From Nicotiana tabacum (lineage: Eukaryota; Streptophyta; Magnoliopsida; Solanales; Solanaceae), in the NCBI RefSeq assembly GCF_000715075.1, contig NC_134102.1, positions 51,097,348 to 51,161,347 of the forward strand: a stretch of DNA of 64,000 nt. Direction: 5' to 3'. Below, piece after piece: positions 50,001 through 58,010 of this stretch. The notes under the pieces were generated by a model. It did not search any database, was not told where the DNA came from, and saw only the letters and a program-made list of their open reading frames with translations. The first letter of the stretch is position 1. Each line of letters opens with the position of its first letter. The position numbers and the translations under genes are program-made.

Positions 50001-53000
50001 ATCACCAACTTATTGTTTCACAAGCACTTTGTTGAAATCCATAATCAAGTGTAAATGGCTTAGTTTGAAGCACAAATATAACAAGTGGAAATGGTGAGGT
50101 TTGAAGCACAAATGTAGCAATTCACGAAGAGCGTCTCAGAGAGTATCAACCAAAAGAACTAAAGAATCTCACCCTTTGTGCTTTAGTGTAATATTGTTTT
50201 CTATTATCACTAGCAGGAACAATCTTCTCCCCGACTGCCTTTCTAATTGACGCAGAAAGCAACCGAATTAGGTTTGTCGCATCTACATCACTTAGTTCAG
50301 CTGATGGCTCTTCTTCCAAGAGCATAGACAGGATACACTTCCAATCCTGCAGGGACATAATTTTCAAGTAAATACTTTCCTCTTCAACCACAGGGTCCCC
50401 CAGGGATCCAGGATAGGTAGGAGACCCTTCTCAAGTTATCGTATGATAACTAGGATAATAGTTGTCTGATCAATGGAAATAGAAAATGCAATTTAAGGCA
50501 AGTTGTAGGAAATAGTAGTCTGACCAAACTACAGATATTTTATTACAGCAATAATACTAAACATCATAGGGAATACTGGTCAATTCCAGATATCATACAG
50601 TAATTTATAGTGTCTATAAAACTAAGTTGAGCCACTAGATTCTAGAAGTCTAGGTATAGAAGAAGATGTAGGCTCATTGAAATTTGTAGGGAAATACTAC
50701 TCTGACCAAACTACAGATATCATATGGATCTTGATAGTAATACGTTCAGATAACATTAAGCCTTAGATCAAAAGATAGTGTACATAGCGTACTTTCATGG
50801 CATCCATATACTCCCAGATATCATCAATGACATACATACTCAGCATTTCGTCTTTTGAGAACTCTCTCAATATGCGCAGCAGTCTACTCAGATGAACCTC
50901 AGAAGAATCAGTATTATCCCCTGACAACTTTTTGTTATCAGTACAATTGTATTCATCAAGCAAATAGAAAGCACATGATGCAGACAGGGTGATAAAAACC
51001 TGAACTAGATTGTGAACTGTTCAATCGCTGGGCAATCAGGTTATCATACACTAGTGCTCCGATGGCACGCCTGATTTCTGGTGGATCATCAATTAGCAAA
51101 TCATATAATGAACTTAATTCTTCCTCGGGAACAAGTTGATGTCTGCAAAATATGGAATAGCTTGATAGTAAAGCACAACTAACAACAATCTGCTGGTAAC
51201 AATACTAAAAAGCAAAATCTTTCCCCAAAGTTTAGAATTAACATTACCTTATCAGTTGTTTCACAAGTCCTATAGCACATACTGCCACGGAAATATCAAC
51301 ATCATCAGCAAGCTCGATCATTCTTTTATAAAACCTCTCCGTGAAAAGGCCAAGAGATGGAACATTATCATCCTCCTCATAAAGATTTTGCAGTGCAAGG
51401 ACTGAAGCCTTCCTTACACCATGACTCTTCAGAGGGGAATAATTAAGAGCCAAATGCATAGTTAGAATTTTCAAGTTTATCAAAAGAGGATTGAAGATAA
51501 AATCAAACTGGATATCCACTTACTTTATCATTCAATGTCCATCCAAGATATTTCAAATACAAATCCTGCAAAAACAGGGAGGGGTATGACAGGATCCAAA
51601 CACCCAATGACTGTATGCATGCCATTCTGATATCCGGTTCGACGTCTCGATAACGGTGCATAAATAGCCTACAAATTCAACATACAAAAAGGCAAAACAA
51701 AATCGAAATTGCCCCTCAAGTGATCAAAAAAATATGTATCATTAACATAAGGTCCATACCCAGTAAATATCTTCCGCATCATCTCCTCTATTATTGTTAT
51801 CTTTTCATGGGTCAAGGATAATCTTTTATTTAGTGATTCAACTCGAGGCCCATCCACTTTCTTCTTCTTTTCAGCATTTAGCTGCCTCTGAGTGGTTCCG
51901 CGCTGCGCACCAAGAACTTTGGCGACGTGTATAAAGGATGTAACAAGTTGTAGCCCCATTAATGAAGCAACCTGACGATATACTCTAGGAGGGGTGCTGA
52001 AATGCACATCACAAGACAATCAGCCAAAATAGTCTATCTTAAATTTCGAACACCTGAATACAAACTACTTACCATGATAGTGCAATCACATAGTCCATGC
52101 ACTTGTCAAACAAGACCTTATCAAAAAGTGGTCCATTTTCACATTCAGCAACCAAAGTATCCCAGAAGTAGACAAGGTTATCTTTGAAGTTATTGAAGTC
52201 CTTCTTTTTTGAACTTTGATAATCTTCAACTTCACCCTAAGGTCCAAAGAAGATCAGGTAAAATAACAACTACATGTCTATGCATGAATTTCAAGTGTTT
52301 CATGCATATTGAACTGACACCAAATAATAACACCGACCAGAAAGTTCATGTTTAATGCACATAATGAACTGACACAAATAATCTTTACCAACCAGAAAGT
52401 TCATGTTTAATGCATATTGAACTGACACCAAAAAATAATACTGACCAGACATATTAAGTAAGGAAATATCATGAATATGATGGATGAACATACCCTCTTA
52501 GCCATGTTTACAAGAGCAACTACTACATCATCAACATCAGTTTGGTCCAAGAAATCTTCTTCAATATGATATTTTGCTCCACATGCCTGCAAAACCACAA
52601 ATCTCCACCTATCACGTCACATCATCAAAATGGAACCTATTTATGGCTGATACGCGGAGACAGGAAAAACAATAGTATGCAAGCCATAGAAACATCCACA
52701 TATTATCAGAGTACCTCAAACATCATGCTCAAGAGTACAGCCATTGCGGCTTTCGGGTTCTTCTCATAGTGTTCCACCCAATGCTTGACCACTAGAGGAA
52801 TTTGTCTCCTATCACCTTTGACAACATCTGCAAATAAAGGAGTGAACGCCCTATCATCAAAGTGTACAAACCACCACAATAGTATAATAAAAAGGAGTCA
52901 ACAGAGAGAAGATAAAATCTAATAAGAATCAGATAACGAGGAATTGAAACAAGCAAGCAAGCACAAAAAAACTGACTACTAAATCTTCCAATGGTTTCAT

Positions 53001-54955
53001 TCCATGAATAGGAAGTATGTCACATACAAAGAACAGGACTAGCTGAAGTGGCCATTTTTGGGACTGGAAAAGAATAGTTGAAGTGACTTTTCAAAGAGGA
53101 ACGAGTATTTCTTATGGGATAATAACAGAAGGCCTTTGATTATGGTTTTGGCAACTTCAAAATGCTCCCATAGGATTCATAATACTATACAAACTGCCCT
53201 TTTCTGAGGTCATATACTTGAGAAGTCACTGGTTGAATAGAAACATCAAATGGAGCAGGGCAAGCTAGCTGTGCTTTGACCAATCCACTTTATTGGTCCA
53301 CTTTTACTTTAAAGAATCTGGAGCAGAATGAAAAATCATCAGGAAGTAAAGGAATGAACATAAAGGATCAAACAAGACTCCTCTTGTCGACATCCTCCAT
53401 TGCTTCCCAGGACATCTGCTTCAAACTAAACATCTAGATGATAAAGGTGAAAGTGCAAAAACACCACGCATTTGGGAGGAAAACTTAACGAGTACAAAAA
53501 TGTTTTCCAAAATTTCATAAAAAGGAGATATAAAGATAAAAATAGAAATACTTAATGCATCTTCTTCACCAACTGAAATACCCATAATGATGAGTGTTTA
53601 CATTTGTCCAACATTTCGTGGATGAAATACGCATTTCATTCTATAGGTGGAAACGAAATGCAATAGTAATCCAAATTCTACCACTTGCTATTGTAAATTA
53701 CAGAATTTTCAGAAAATTAAAGGACCATTACTTCCACTAGCAATTCAAAGCTTTTACATACTCTCAAAGTCTTCTTAATTCAACATTAACCTAAAATCAC
53801 CATAATAAAAATGACAGCACAGTTGTCAAACTCAAAGAAATAACTTAACTCACACTTTCAACTATAATTGAGTAACAAACACCTATAATTTCCATAAAAT
53901 CTCAAAATACCAAATTTGCCATAATGAAAACTACATAAAATTGGTGAATAAAAAAAACTACATAACATTAGTCAAACTGTCTAATCACAACCTCCATTCA
54001 AGTTCTCAGTCAATCGAGTAGCGAAAGCCTAAAACTTCTCTGGTATCAAACTTCAAAATCAACCAGAAATTACCTTAATGAAAGCAACACAACATTAGTC
54101 AAACTAAAAGACAAACTTCCATATCCACTTTCAACATAATGGACTAGCTTAAGCCTAAAATTTCTCTAGTCCCAAAATCACAATAAACCTGAATTTAAAA
54201 GAACGGTACATAACATTAGACAAACTAGAAGACCATAACCTCCATTCATGCTTTCAACATAATCGAGTAGCACAAGCCTAAATCTTCTCTACTCTCAAAA
54301 TCCAAAAATCAAACTGAACTTGCCTTGATAAAACTAACAGGACAGTGTACAAATAGAAACCATAATTCCACTCACACTTTCAACAATAATTGAGTAAACC
54401 AAGCCTAAAAATTCTATATATCCTCAAATTACCATGGTAAGAACTACGGAACATTAGTTAAAACTAGAAGATCACAACTTCATTCACACTCTCAACATGA
54501 TAAAATTTCAGAACGGTATGCAAACTAGAAGGCTATAACTTCCACGGCGCCTTATTTTCTATAGATCCTCAAATTCAAAAAATAACATCAAAACTATAGT
54601 AGAAAACAACTACACCACAGTAAGTAGTCAAAATTTGTAGTACCAATTAAACTGAGATGAGCATTTCCAGAAGCAGCAGCTGAAGTGCCTCCAACAGCCT
54701 TACTCCGCTTAGCTCTACCGCGAGATTCTTCAAAATCGTCGGACGATTCTTCTCTCTCTTCCTCATTCACATTTTTCTCCTCGTTAACCCTAGTTTGAAC
54801 TCTCGTTCGTTTCTGTACACGATAAACTCCATAATTAGGGCTCAAGTTTTTACTTACTCAAATGAATATGCATAAATATTGTAGAAACTGGAAGAAGAAA
54901 AAAAACTCACCGTACGGCGATTCGCCGTTCCCGACACCACTGGTTCCTCCTCCAT
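23225..54955 (-). CDS. SCC3: Cohesin subunit SCC3 (STAG/stromalin), 21 exons
   Basis: Exons: 54955-54911, 54812-54644, 52827-52715, 52586-52494, 52236-52073, 51996-51760, 51668-51524, 51426-51248, 51142-51000, 50920-50793, 50346-50173, 43193-43032, 42948-42748, 42675-42538, 42462-42268, 42139-41995, 41006-40900, 40764-40627, 40113-39851, 32165-32041, 23466-23225. All borders are GT-AG, the phase holds throughout, and the total is 3306 bases or 1101 aa plus stop, about the length I expect for plant SCC3. STAG domain at about residues 140-273, stromalin conservative domain at ~274-360 ([32 protein letters not shown]), HEAT-like helices after that, acidic and AT-hook-like C-terminus (RRRGRPPKR). 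SCC3 joins SMC1, SMC3 and the kleisin to form cohesin, which holds sister chromatids together in the nucleus. No coding lesion is seen; three introns of 7.0, 7.7 and 8.6 kb are filled with TEs. Confidence 0.95.
26370..27175. mobile_element. Probable MITE with GGTAT-rich arms (SCC3 last intron)
   Basis: The left side begins near ATAGGGGTGTTCGTCGG and is rich in TTCGGTATGG-type words. The right side carries their inverse (ACCATACC, TTTCGGTACGG) and ends near GCAGAACCCTATT, so the ends pair loosely as inverted repeats (ATAGGG...CCCTAT). The interior has no protein. This looks like the common hAT-type MITEs of dicots, but the ends are diverged and no clean target duplication was found. Confidence 0.45.
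27176..28150 (-). mobile_element. RTE-type LINE fragment (SCC3 last intron)
   Basis: Minus-strand translation gives the C-terminal third of an RTE LINE polyprotein: [78 protein letters not shown] and [21 protein letters not shown]. Frameshifts interrupt it. The 3' UTR motif (GCAGCCTTACCCCTGCCCTA) is present near 27200, but the (TTG)n tail is missing because the fragment abuts the MITE end. The 5' end is truncated within the reverse-transcriptase region near 28150. Confidence 0.85.
28393..28713 (-). other. Open stretch of unknown nature in SCC3 last intron
   Basis: A 106-codon minus-strand open frame contains [20 protein letters not shown] and [20 protein letters not shown] do not recognise it. 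It could be a chance open frame, a relic of a captured gene, or an alternative SCC3 exon. There is no splice evidence and nothing around it supports a gene. Confidence 0.15.
29443..30111. mobile_element. PIF/Harbinger (Tourist-like) MITE
   Basis: The left end reads GAGGTCGTTTGGTTCA at 29443. The right end, in reverse complement, reads GGGGTCGTTTTGTTGG at 30111. Both sides are flanked by TTA (29440-29442 and 30112-30114), the 3-bp target duplication expected for PIF/Harbinger elements. The arms carry further inverted likeness (TATTAGTTATGC / TTAGTTAAGCGGG). There is no coding capacity. It would have been mobilised by an unlinked transposase. It lies in the last intron of SCC3 and was later hit by a SINE. 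Confidence 0.75.
29556..29769 (-). mobile_element. tRNA-derived SINE nested in the Harbinger MITE
   Basis: On the minus strand the element starts with a tRNA-like head: box A-like GTGGCCTAGTGGTCAATG near 29752 and box B-like GGTTCAAATCC near 29710, the internal RNA polymerase III promoter. It ends in a short A tail (T run at ~29553-29561). It is bounded by a 12-bp direct repeat, GTAGAGATTGTT, at 29544-29555 and 29770-29781. This is a complete SINE of ~214 bp. It is probably one of the nightshade SINE families; I do not assign the subfamily. Confidence 0.85.
30385..30908. repeat. Near-perfect 273-bp tandem duplication with poly-G junctions
   Basis: The block starting CGCCGCCCAACACGCAAC at 30385 is repeated from 30658 with hardly any difference (CCACTAAG versus CCATTAAAG near the end). 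Each copy is preceded by a long G run (about 12 and 22 G). It is non-coding and lies in the last SCC3 intron. It is either a recent slippage-type duplication or an assembly error at the G runs. Confidence 0.85.
31285..31655 (-). mobile_element. Short 5'-truncated RTE LINE with 16-bp target duplication
   Basis: A (CAA)n run at ~31285 is the inverted (TTG)n tail. Next comes the conserved RTE 3' UTR block (GGGGAGGGTAATGTGTACAC ... GACCCCCGGCTC) and a little of the eroded end of the polyprotein. The 16-bp sequence CAAGGAAGTGAACAGC flanks both sides at 31269-31284 and 31656-31671. The copy is only ~370 bp, severely 5'-truncated as is common for LINE insertions. Confidence 0.88.
32041..32165 (-). 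CDS. SCC3: SCC3 exon 20
   Basis: The 125-bp exon encodes [19 protein letters not shown]...[14 protein letters not shown]. It has an AG acceptor just above 32165 and a GTACAC donor after 32041. Entry phase 2 and exit phase 1 match exons 19 and 21. It is isolated: 7.7 kb from exon 19 and 8.6 kb from exon 21, both introns being TE-rich. Confidence 0.92.
32846..36503 (-). pseudogene. L1-type LINE ORF2: endonuclease-reverse transcriptase, broken
   Basis: Domains in order: AP-like endonuclease ([39 protein letters not shown]) at 36490-35830; spacer; reverse transcriptase ([37 protein letters not shown] where LRQGDPLSP is expected, [14 protein letters not shown] at ~34400) at 35140-34000; zf-RVT ([34 protein letters not shown]) at 33330-33100. 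It would nick target DNA and prime reverse transcription there. Frameshifts near 36260, 34560, 33720 and 33480, and a TAG at ~35152, make it non-functional. The catalytic FADD motif itself survives. Confidence 0.88.
36500..38161 (-). CDS. L1-type LINE ORF1 protein (DUF4283)
   Basis: An uninterrupted 553-codon frame. Residues ~1-200 match the DUF4283 RNA-binding-like region of plant LINE/retrotransposon proteins ([58 protein letters not shown]). A basic linker follows ([22 protein letters not shown]), then a long Ser/Pro-rich tail. ORF1 proteins coat the LINE RNA. No CCHC zinc knuckle is evident; in many relatives one follows DUF4283. The frame is intact while ORF2 is broken. Confidence 0.82.
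   Translation of the reverse strand: MESSLIGSFSKWVGSLEAVRNWAAEAWNVKDGLKILQLGDTQYLFRFVDKSQASEILVRGNMWFDGNFLNLDRWVEHDGCLDPRFTGETLVVNMVGLPVHLWCLDLFKKIGEICGGFIDVTCSLHDLSRVRIVVRKGGRIPVSTVVEDGYLSYRVWLSPEFLHIFMPVIVTEKKRRSNRREGRGNQSLSGGEGSPDHWIKPESDVRSRRDGRFEIGGGRQNFNRRRRREWVSDAGWKGRMGRSSSNYHRAGQVFSKYRPEPPQMGPTTFPNSIRIDLKGPKLFQVAHDKTPKHMGTVVPPSSANDASHSGTPSPSSSDLCPSTMAAAAGAEPAKDGAVNPRPLASDGPSSINPSPAPGLSCAEVTLKVSSSSGEIVEHAPIDVSVGPVLSVNMPPRVPCSLPPCYPTDGSGHSYSSGVLISEVAAPQGNGETLSEVKTPSASNAMVLYSSGSSKERVHIEDACPISSRIGGRDMSFWMEDKLLNFGKFLGVSVEGKEDRVLELLRQIEQQSRYDGAGRELGKGVKQNNLGDVVVYQRRGECDREKWTSARGGG
39851..43193 (-). CDS. SCC3: SCC3 exons 12-19 (central to C-terminal helical repeats)
   Basis: Eight exons encode the HEAT-like helical region. 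Markers in order are [127 protein letters not shown] and [19 protein letters not shown]. Exon 16 ends in phase 1 and exon 17 restores phase 0; exon 19 ends in phase 2, matching exon 20. Introns inside this block are short, so TE growth is confined to the introns on either side. Confidence 0.93.
43608..46896 (+). mobile_element. hAT DNA transposon with perfect 8-bp target duplication
   Basis: The left end is CAGTGTTTAGAAAAGCG at 43608. The right end, in reverse complement, is CAGTGTTGTGAAGAGCG from 46896. The target duplication CTTGTGAG is present in both copies (43600-43607 and 46897-46904) without change, and 8 bp is the hAT signature. Both subterminal regions (43616-43760 and 46820-46885) are packed with AAGCGA/TCGCTT words in both directions, probable transposase-binding sites. 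The element carries one transposase gene on the plus strand and a (CTT)n microsatellite at ~44010-44046. It sits inside the 3' UTR of an RTE LINE in an SCC3 intron. Confidence 0.95.
44226..46677 (+). pseudogene. hAT transposase (BED finger, DUF659, hAT dimerisation), one frameshift
   Basis: The preferred start is ATG 44226 ([18 protein letters not shown]); codons before it are hydrophobic and atypical. Exon 1, to 45966, has a BED-type zinc finger ([11 protein letters not shown]...KAHL...SC), a Lys/acidic linker, and DUF659 with the RNase H-like core ([53 protein letters not shown]). Introns 45967-46053 and 46172-46260 have GT-AG borders. The hAT dimerisation region is [15 protein letters not shown], then [15 protein letters not shown], then THTKKRN-type sequence and [10 protein letters not shown] in exon 3. 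Around 46113 one base appears lost (GTT CAA GTC TAA), shifting the frame before SLTCSSSGC. Apart from that it looks complete, so inactivation is recent. Confidence 0.9.
46905..47038 (-). other. RTE 3' UTR fragment on the right of the hAT element
   Basis: This short stretch resumes the RTE 3' UTR (AGAGGTTGTTTCC, CCTCGGCTC on the plus strand) directly after the hAT target duplication. Joined to 43523-43607 across the hAT element, it gives the same order as the uninterrupted 3' UTRs at 56110-56190 and 59190-59280. Confidence 0.85.
47039..49758 (-). pseudogene. RTE LINE polyprotein, endonuclease to C-terminus, broken
   Basis: Successive frames give the endonuclease ([34 protein letters not shown]) at 49750-48950, a Lys-rich linker at 48920-48680, and the reverse transcriptase ([90 protein letters not shown]) at 48670-47800. 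The C-terminal part ([31 protein letters not shown]) is at 47524-47039. The N-terminal start is missing through 5' truncation, and frameshifts separate the blocks. It is the oldest-looking of the longer RTE copies here. Confidence 0.88.
50173..54955 (-). CDS. SCC3: SCC3 exons 1-11 (N-terminal half)
   Basis: These exons encode residues 1-530. Exon 1 gives [15 protein letters not shown]. Exon 2 gives a basic/acidic low-complexity tail with KRTRVQTRV. Exons 3-6 give the helical N-terminal part and the STAG region ([53 protein letters not shown]). Exons 7-8 give the stromalin conservative domain. Exons 9-11 give [20 protein letters not shown] through [13 protein letters not shown]. Exons 3-11 lie in a compact 2.7 kb, while intron 2 is 1.8 kb and contains a tandem array. 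Exon 9 uses a weaker donor (G|GTTTTT), supported by frame because it must join to [10 protein letters not shown]. Confidence 0.93.
50440..50760. repeat. Diverged direct repeat in an SCC3 intron
   Basis: The words GTAG(G)GAAATA...TCTGACCAAACTACAGATAT occur near 50505 and again near 50686 in the intron between exons 10 and 11. It is a short degenerate duplication, otherwise non-coding. Confidence 0.6.
52290..52445. repeat. ~60-bp tandem repeat, about three copies, SCC3 intron 4
   Basis: The unit is GAACTGACACCAAATAATA...ACCGACCAGAAAGTTCATGTTTAATGCA. It occurs about three times between exons 4 and 5, the last copy being partial. Confidence 0.8.
52828..53799. other. Remaining part of SCC3 intron 2
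   Basis: AT-rich intron sequence without a recognisable element or reading frame. Confidence 0.6.
53800..54560. repeat. Degenerate ~120-bp tandem array filling much of SCC3 intron 2
   Basis: Six or more imperfect units follow a common order: ACATTAGTCAAACTAGAAGA, then ACAACCTCCATTCA, then CTTTCAACATAATCGAGTAG, then AAGCCTAAAATTCTCT, then TCTCAAAATC. Unit starts fall near 53850, 53967, 54091, 54211, 54340 and 54450. Units differ by many substitutions, so the array is old. It lies between exon 2 (54644) and exon 3 (52827) and has no reading frame. Confidence 0.8.
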
Positions 54956-55546
54956 GAACTGCTGGTACTGTTAAACCCTAGAAAGAAGAAACCGAATCAA
55001 AAAAGCGTGAATGCTACAGAAGGAGATATTAAATTAGAAAATTCGGTGACAAATGCACAGAATTGTGGAATAGTAGAGCGTAATGCATAAACTTCTGTGG
55101 CCTTTTTGCCGGTAGAGAATACTAAATTTAAATAATAAAAAAAAACCTATTATAAAAACAATTGATTATATTTTTTATAAATAATTTTAAATATTTTAAA
55201 TTGTTAATTATTATAACCTATATTACTCTTTATATAATAATTTTTAAATAATTAAATTTTATTTCAAAAAACGTAAAGAATATAGATTCAAATTTACTTA
55301 AATAATTAGTCAACTTAACACTCATACTTAAAAAAAAAAGTTCAAACAAACTAAAACAGAGGGAGTATAATATAGTTCTCTTTGGAAGTATTACATTCCC
55401 TCCGTTTCTTTTAAAAAAAAAATACAAAAAAAAAGTCAAAACAAAAATTCCCTCCCTTTCCAAAAACTTTTGGGTTAAAATATAAAAATCCCCTTGAACT
55501 TTACTTTTTTAACTTTAGTACCTAAACTATAAATTATTGTTATTAA
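54956..55546 (-). promoter_or_regulatory. SCC3: SCC3 proximal upstream region
   Basis: The ~590 bases between the SCC3 ATG (54955) and the left end of a Harbinger-like element (55547) should hold the 5' UTR and core promoter. The first ~130 bases upstream of the ATG are of ordinary base composition, then come AT-rich and poly-A/poly-T stretches. I see no convincing single TATA box. The same region is present a second time at 58011-58597 because of the tandem duplication. Confidence 0.5.
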
Positions 55547-56066
55547 GGGTGTGTTTGGTATGACAGAAAATATTTTTCGAATAATATTTTTCTATTTTCC
55601 ATTATTTGGTTGTACAAAATGCTATCCAAATAACCAAGGCATTATAAGCACTTTTAGCACATAGGGAAGATACTATGCATGCCAGAGCCTATATATGCTA
55701 CTATCAAATAAGTCAAAGGCGCCTAGGTTCATCTTTCATCCTCCAGTTATTCCCTAAATATTAATCTACTCTAAAAATTAAAAAAAGTTACTGCTCGGTT
55801 CAAACTACATTTATGGAAAAGAACCGAGGCACGAAGAAAAACCATAGGGGATTATTGCTACCTAAAGAAAACAAAAAGACATATTTTTTTTATTTTTTAT
55901 TTTTTATTTTTTATTTTTTGGCTTTTCTGCACAACCCACCCACCCCAACCTCCTTACCCCCTCGCAATTTATTTATTTATTTTGCGTTTTTTGTATTTTT
56001 TATTTTCTATTTTCTGCACCACCCTACCCCACCCGACCCTCACCCACCCTCCACCCCGCAAAATAA
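55547..56066. mobile_element. Left arm of Harbinger-like element, copy A
   Basis: It starts with GGGTGTGTTTGGTATGAC at 55547 after TAA, as in copy B at 58598, and is cut off by the RTE tail at ~56067. The section 55619-55885 is not in copy B. It may be a separate insertion or replacement within this arm. Confidence 0.75.
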
Positions 56067-57842
56067 CAATAACAATAACAACAACAACCCACTAAAATTT
56101 CACTAATGGGGTCTGGGGAGGGTAGTGTGTATGCAGACCTTATCCCTACCCCGAAGGAGTAGAGATGTTGTTTCCGAAAGACCCTCGGCTCAAGAAAACA
56201 AAAAGACAAAAGGAGACAATGTTAGTAACACCACAACAATCATAAGAAAATTAGGAACACCATGAAATCCAGAAGAAAGATGCAAAGCAAAGGGAGACAA
56301 TATTAATATCACCACAGCAATTATAAGAAAAATAGGAACATCATGAAATCCAGAAGAAAGATGCAAAGCAAAAGCGATAGCTAGTAAATAGGACCTGCAC
56401 TGAAAAGCGAAATAGTAAGACACAACATTGCCACTAGCTATCTTAAACAAAAACCCTACATGACTAGTCTCACAATGGTATGAAGTAAGGCACGACTCAA
56501 CTACCTCCTAACTTACAACCCTAATACTCGACCTCCACATCTTCCTATCAAGTGTCATGTCCTCGGAAATCTGGAGCCTCACCATATCCTGCCTGATCAC
56601 CTCTCCCCAATACTTCTTATGCCGCCCTCTACCTCTTCTCGTGCCCTCCACAACCAGCCGCTCACACCTCCGTACCGGAGCATCTGGGCTTCTCCTCTGA
56701 ACATGTGCGAACCATCTAAGCCTCGCTTCCCGCATCTTGTCATCAATGGGAGCCACGTGTACCTTCTCCCGAATATCGTCATTCCTAATCTTATTTATCC
56801 TAGTGTGCCCGCACATCCACCGTAACATCCTCATTTCTGCTACTTTCATCTTCTTGATATGTGAGTTCTTAACGGGCCAACACTCAGCCTCATACATCAT
56901 GGCTGGTCTAACCACCGCTTTATATAACTTACCTTTGAGTATCGGCGGCACTCTCTTGTCACACAGGACTCCAGATGCTAACCTCCACTTCATCCATCCT
57001 ACCCCAATACGGTGTGTGATATCCTCGTCGATCTCCCTCCCCTAGATAACCGAACCAAGGTACTTGAAACTGCCTCTACTCGGGATGACCTGCGAATCAA
57101 GCCTCACATCCACGCCCACTTCCCTTGGCTCAACGCTGAACTTACACTCCAGGTATTCCGTCTTCGTCTTGCTAAGCTTGAAACCCTTAGACTCAAGAGT
57201 CTGTCTCCAAACCTCTAGCCTCTCATTAACACCGGCTCGCGACTCATCAATCAGAACTATGCCATCGGCGACTAGCATGCACCATGGCACATCCCCTTGA
57301 ATATGGTATGTTAACGCGTCCATCACCAGGGCGAATAAGAACGGACTGAGCGCAGAACCTTGGTGTAACCCCATTATAACCGAAAAATGCTCAGAGTCGA
57401 CTCCTACTGTCCTAACCCAAGTTTTAGTCCCGTCATACATATCCTTAATTGTAATAATGTAGGGAACCGACACACCTTTTGCCTCCAGACATCTCCAGAG
57501 AACTTCTTTAGGAACCTTGTCATACGCTTTCTCTAGGTCAATAAACACCATGTGCAGATCCTTCTTCCTCTCTCTGTACAGTTCCACCAACCTTCTAACA
57601 AGGTGTATAGCTTCTGTAGTCGAACGACCCGGCATGAACCCAAACTGGTTGTCGGATACAGACACTGTCATCCTCACCCTCGCTTCAACCACCCTCTCCC
57701 ACACTTTCATGGTATGACTCAGTAATTTGATACCCCTATAATTGTTACAACTCTGGATATCACCTTTTGTTCTTATATAATGGAACCACCGTACTCCACC
57801 TCCACTCATCCGGCATCCTCTTCTCCTTAAAAATAATATTAA
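56067..57842 (-). mobile_element. RTE LINE, copy A, 5' part lost at duplication junction
   Basis: This is the 3' 1.8 kb of the same RTE insertion that is complete in copy B. A (CAA/CAAT)n tail near 56067 is followed by the 3' UTR (GGGGAGGGTAGTGTGTATGC), the polyprotein C-terminus at 56508-56993, and the reverse transcriptase at 57042-57830. The RT motif reads [11 protein letters not shown] where copy B has [11 protein letters not shown], so a catalytic Asp is lost. One extra A near 57777 shifts the frame in PLYKNK. The 5' half is absent because the element was cut by the tandem-duplication breakpoint. Confidence 0.92.
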
Positions 57843-58010
57843 CCGTAGTTTGAACTCTCGTTCGTTTCTGTACACGATGAACTCCATAATTAGGGCTCAA
57901 GTTTTTAATTACTCAAATGAATATGCATAAATATTGTAGAAACTGGAAGAAGAAAAAAAACTCACCGTACGGCGATTCGCCGTTCCCGACACCACTGGTT
58001 CCTCCTCCAT
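57839..58010 (-). pseudogene. Duplicated SCC3 exon 1 and exon-2 stub
   Basis: ATG 58010 and the 45-bp exon 1 (58010-57966, [15 protein letters not shown]) are unchanged, and the GTGAG donor is intact. The exon-2 acceptor (GTACAG, exon from 57867) is also intact, but only ~28 bases of exon 2 remain, with one C-to-G change, before the RTE junction. If spliced, the frame continues [19 protein letters not shown] into RTE reverse-transcriptase codons and stops after 50 codons at AGG TGA. If exon 1' skipped to the true exon 2 instead, normal SCC3 protein could be made. Confidence 0.88.
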
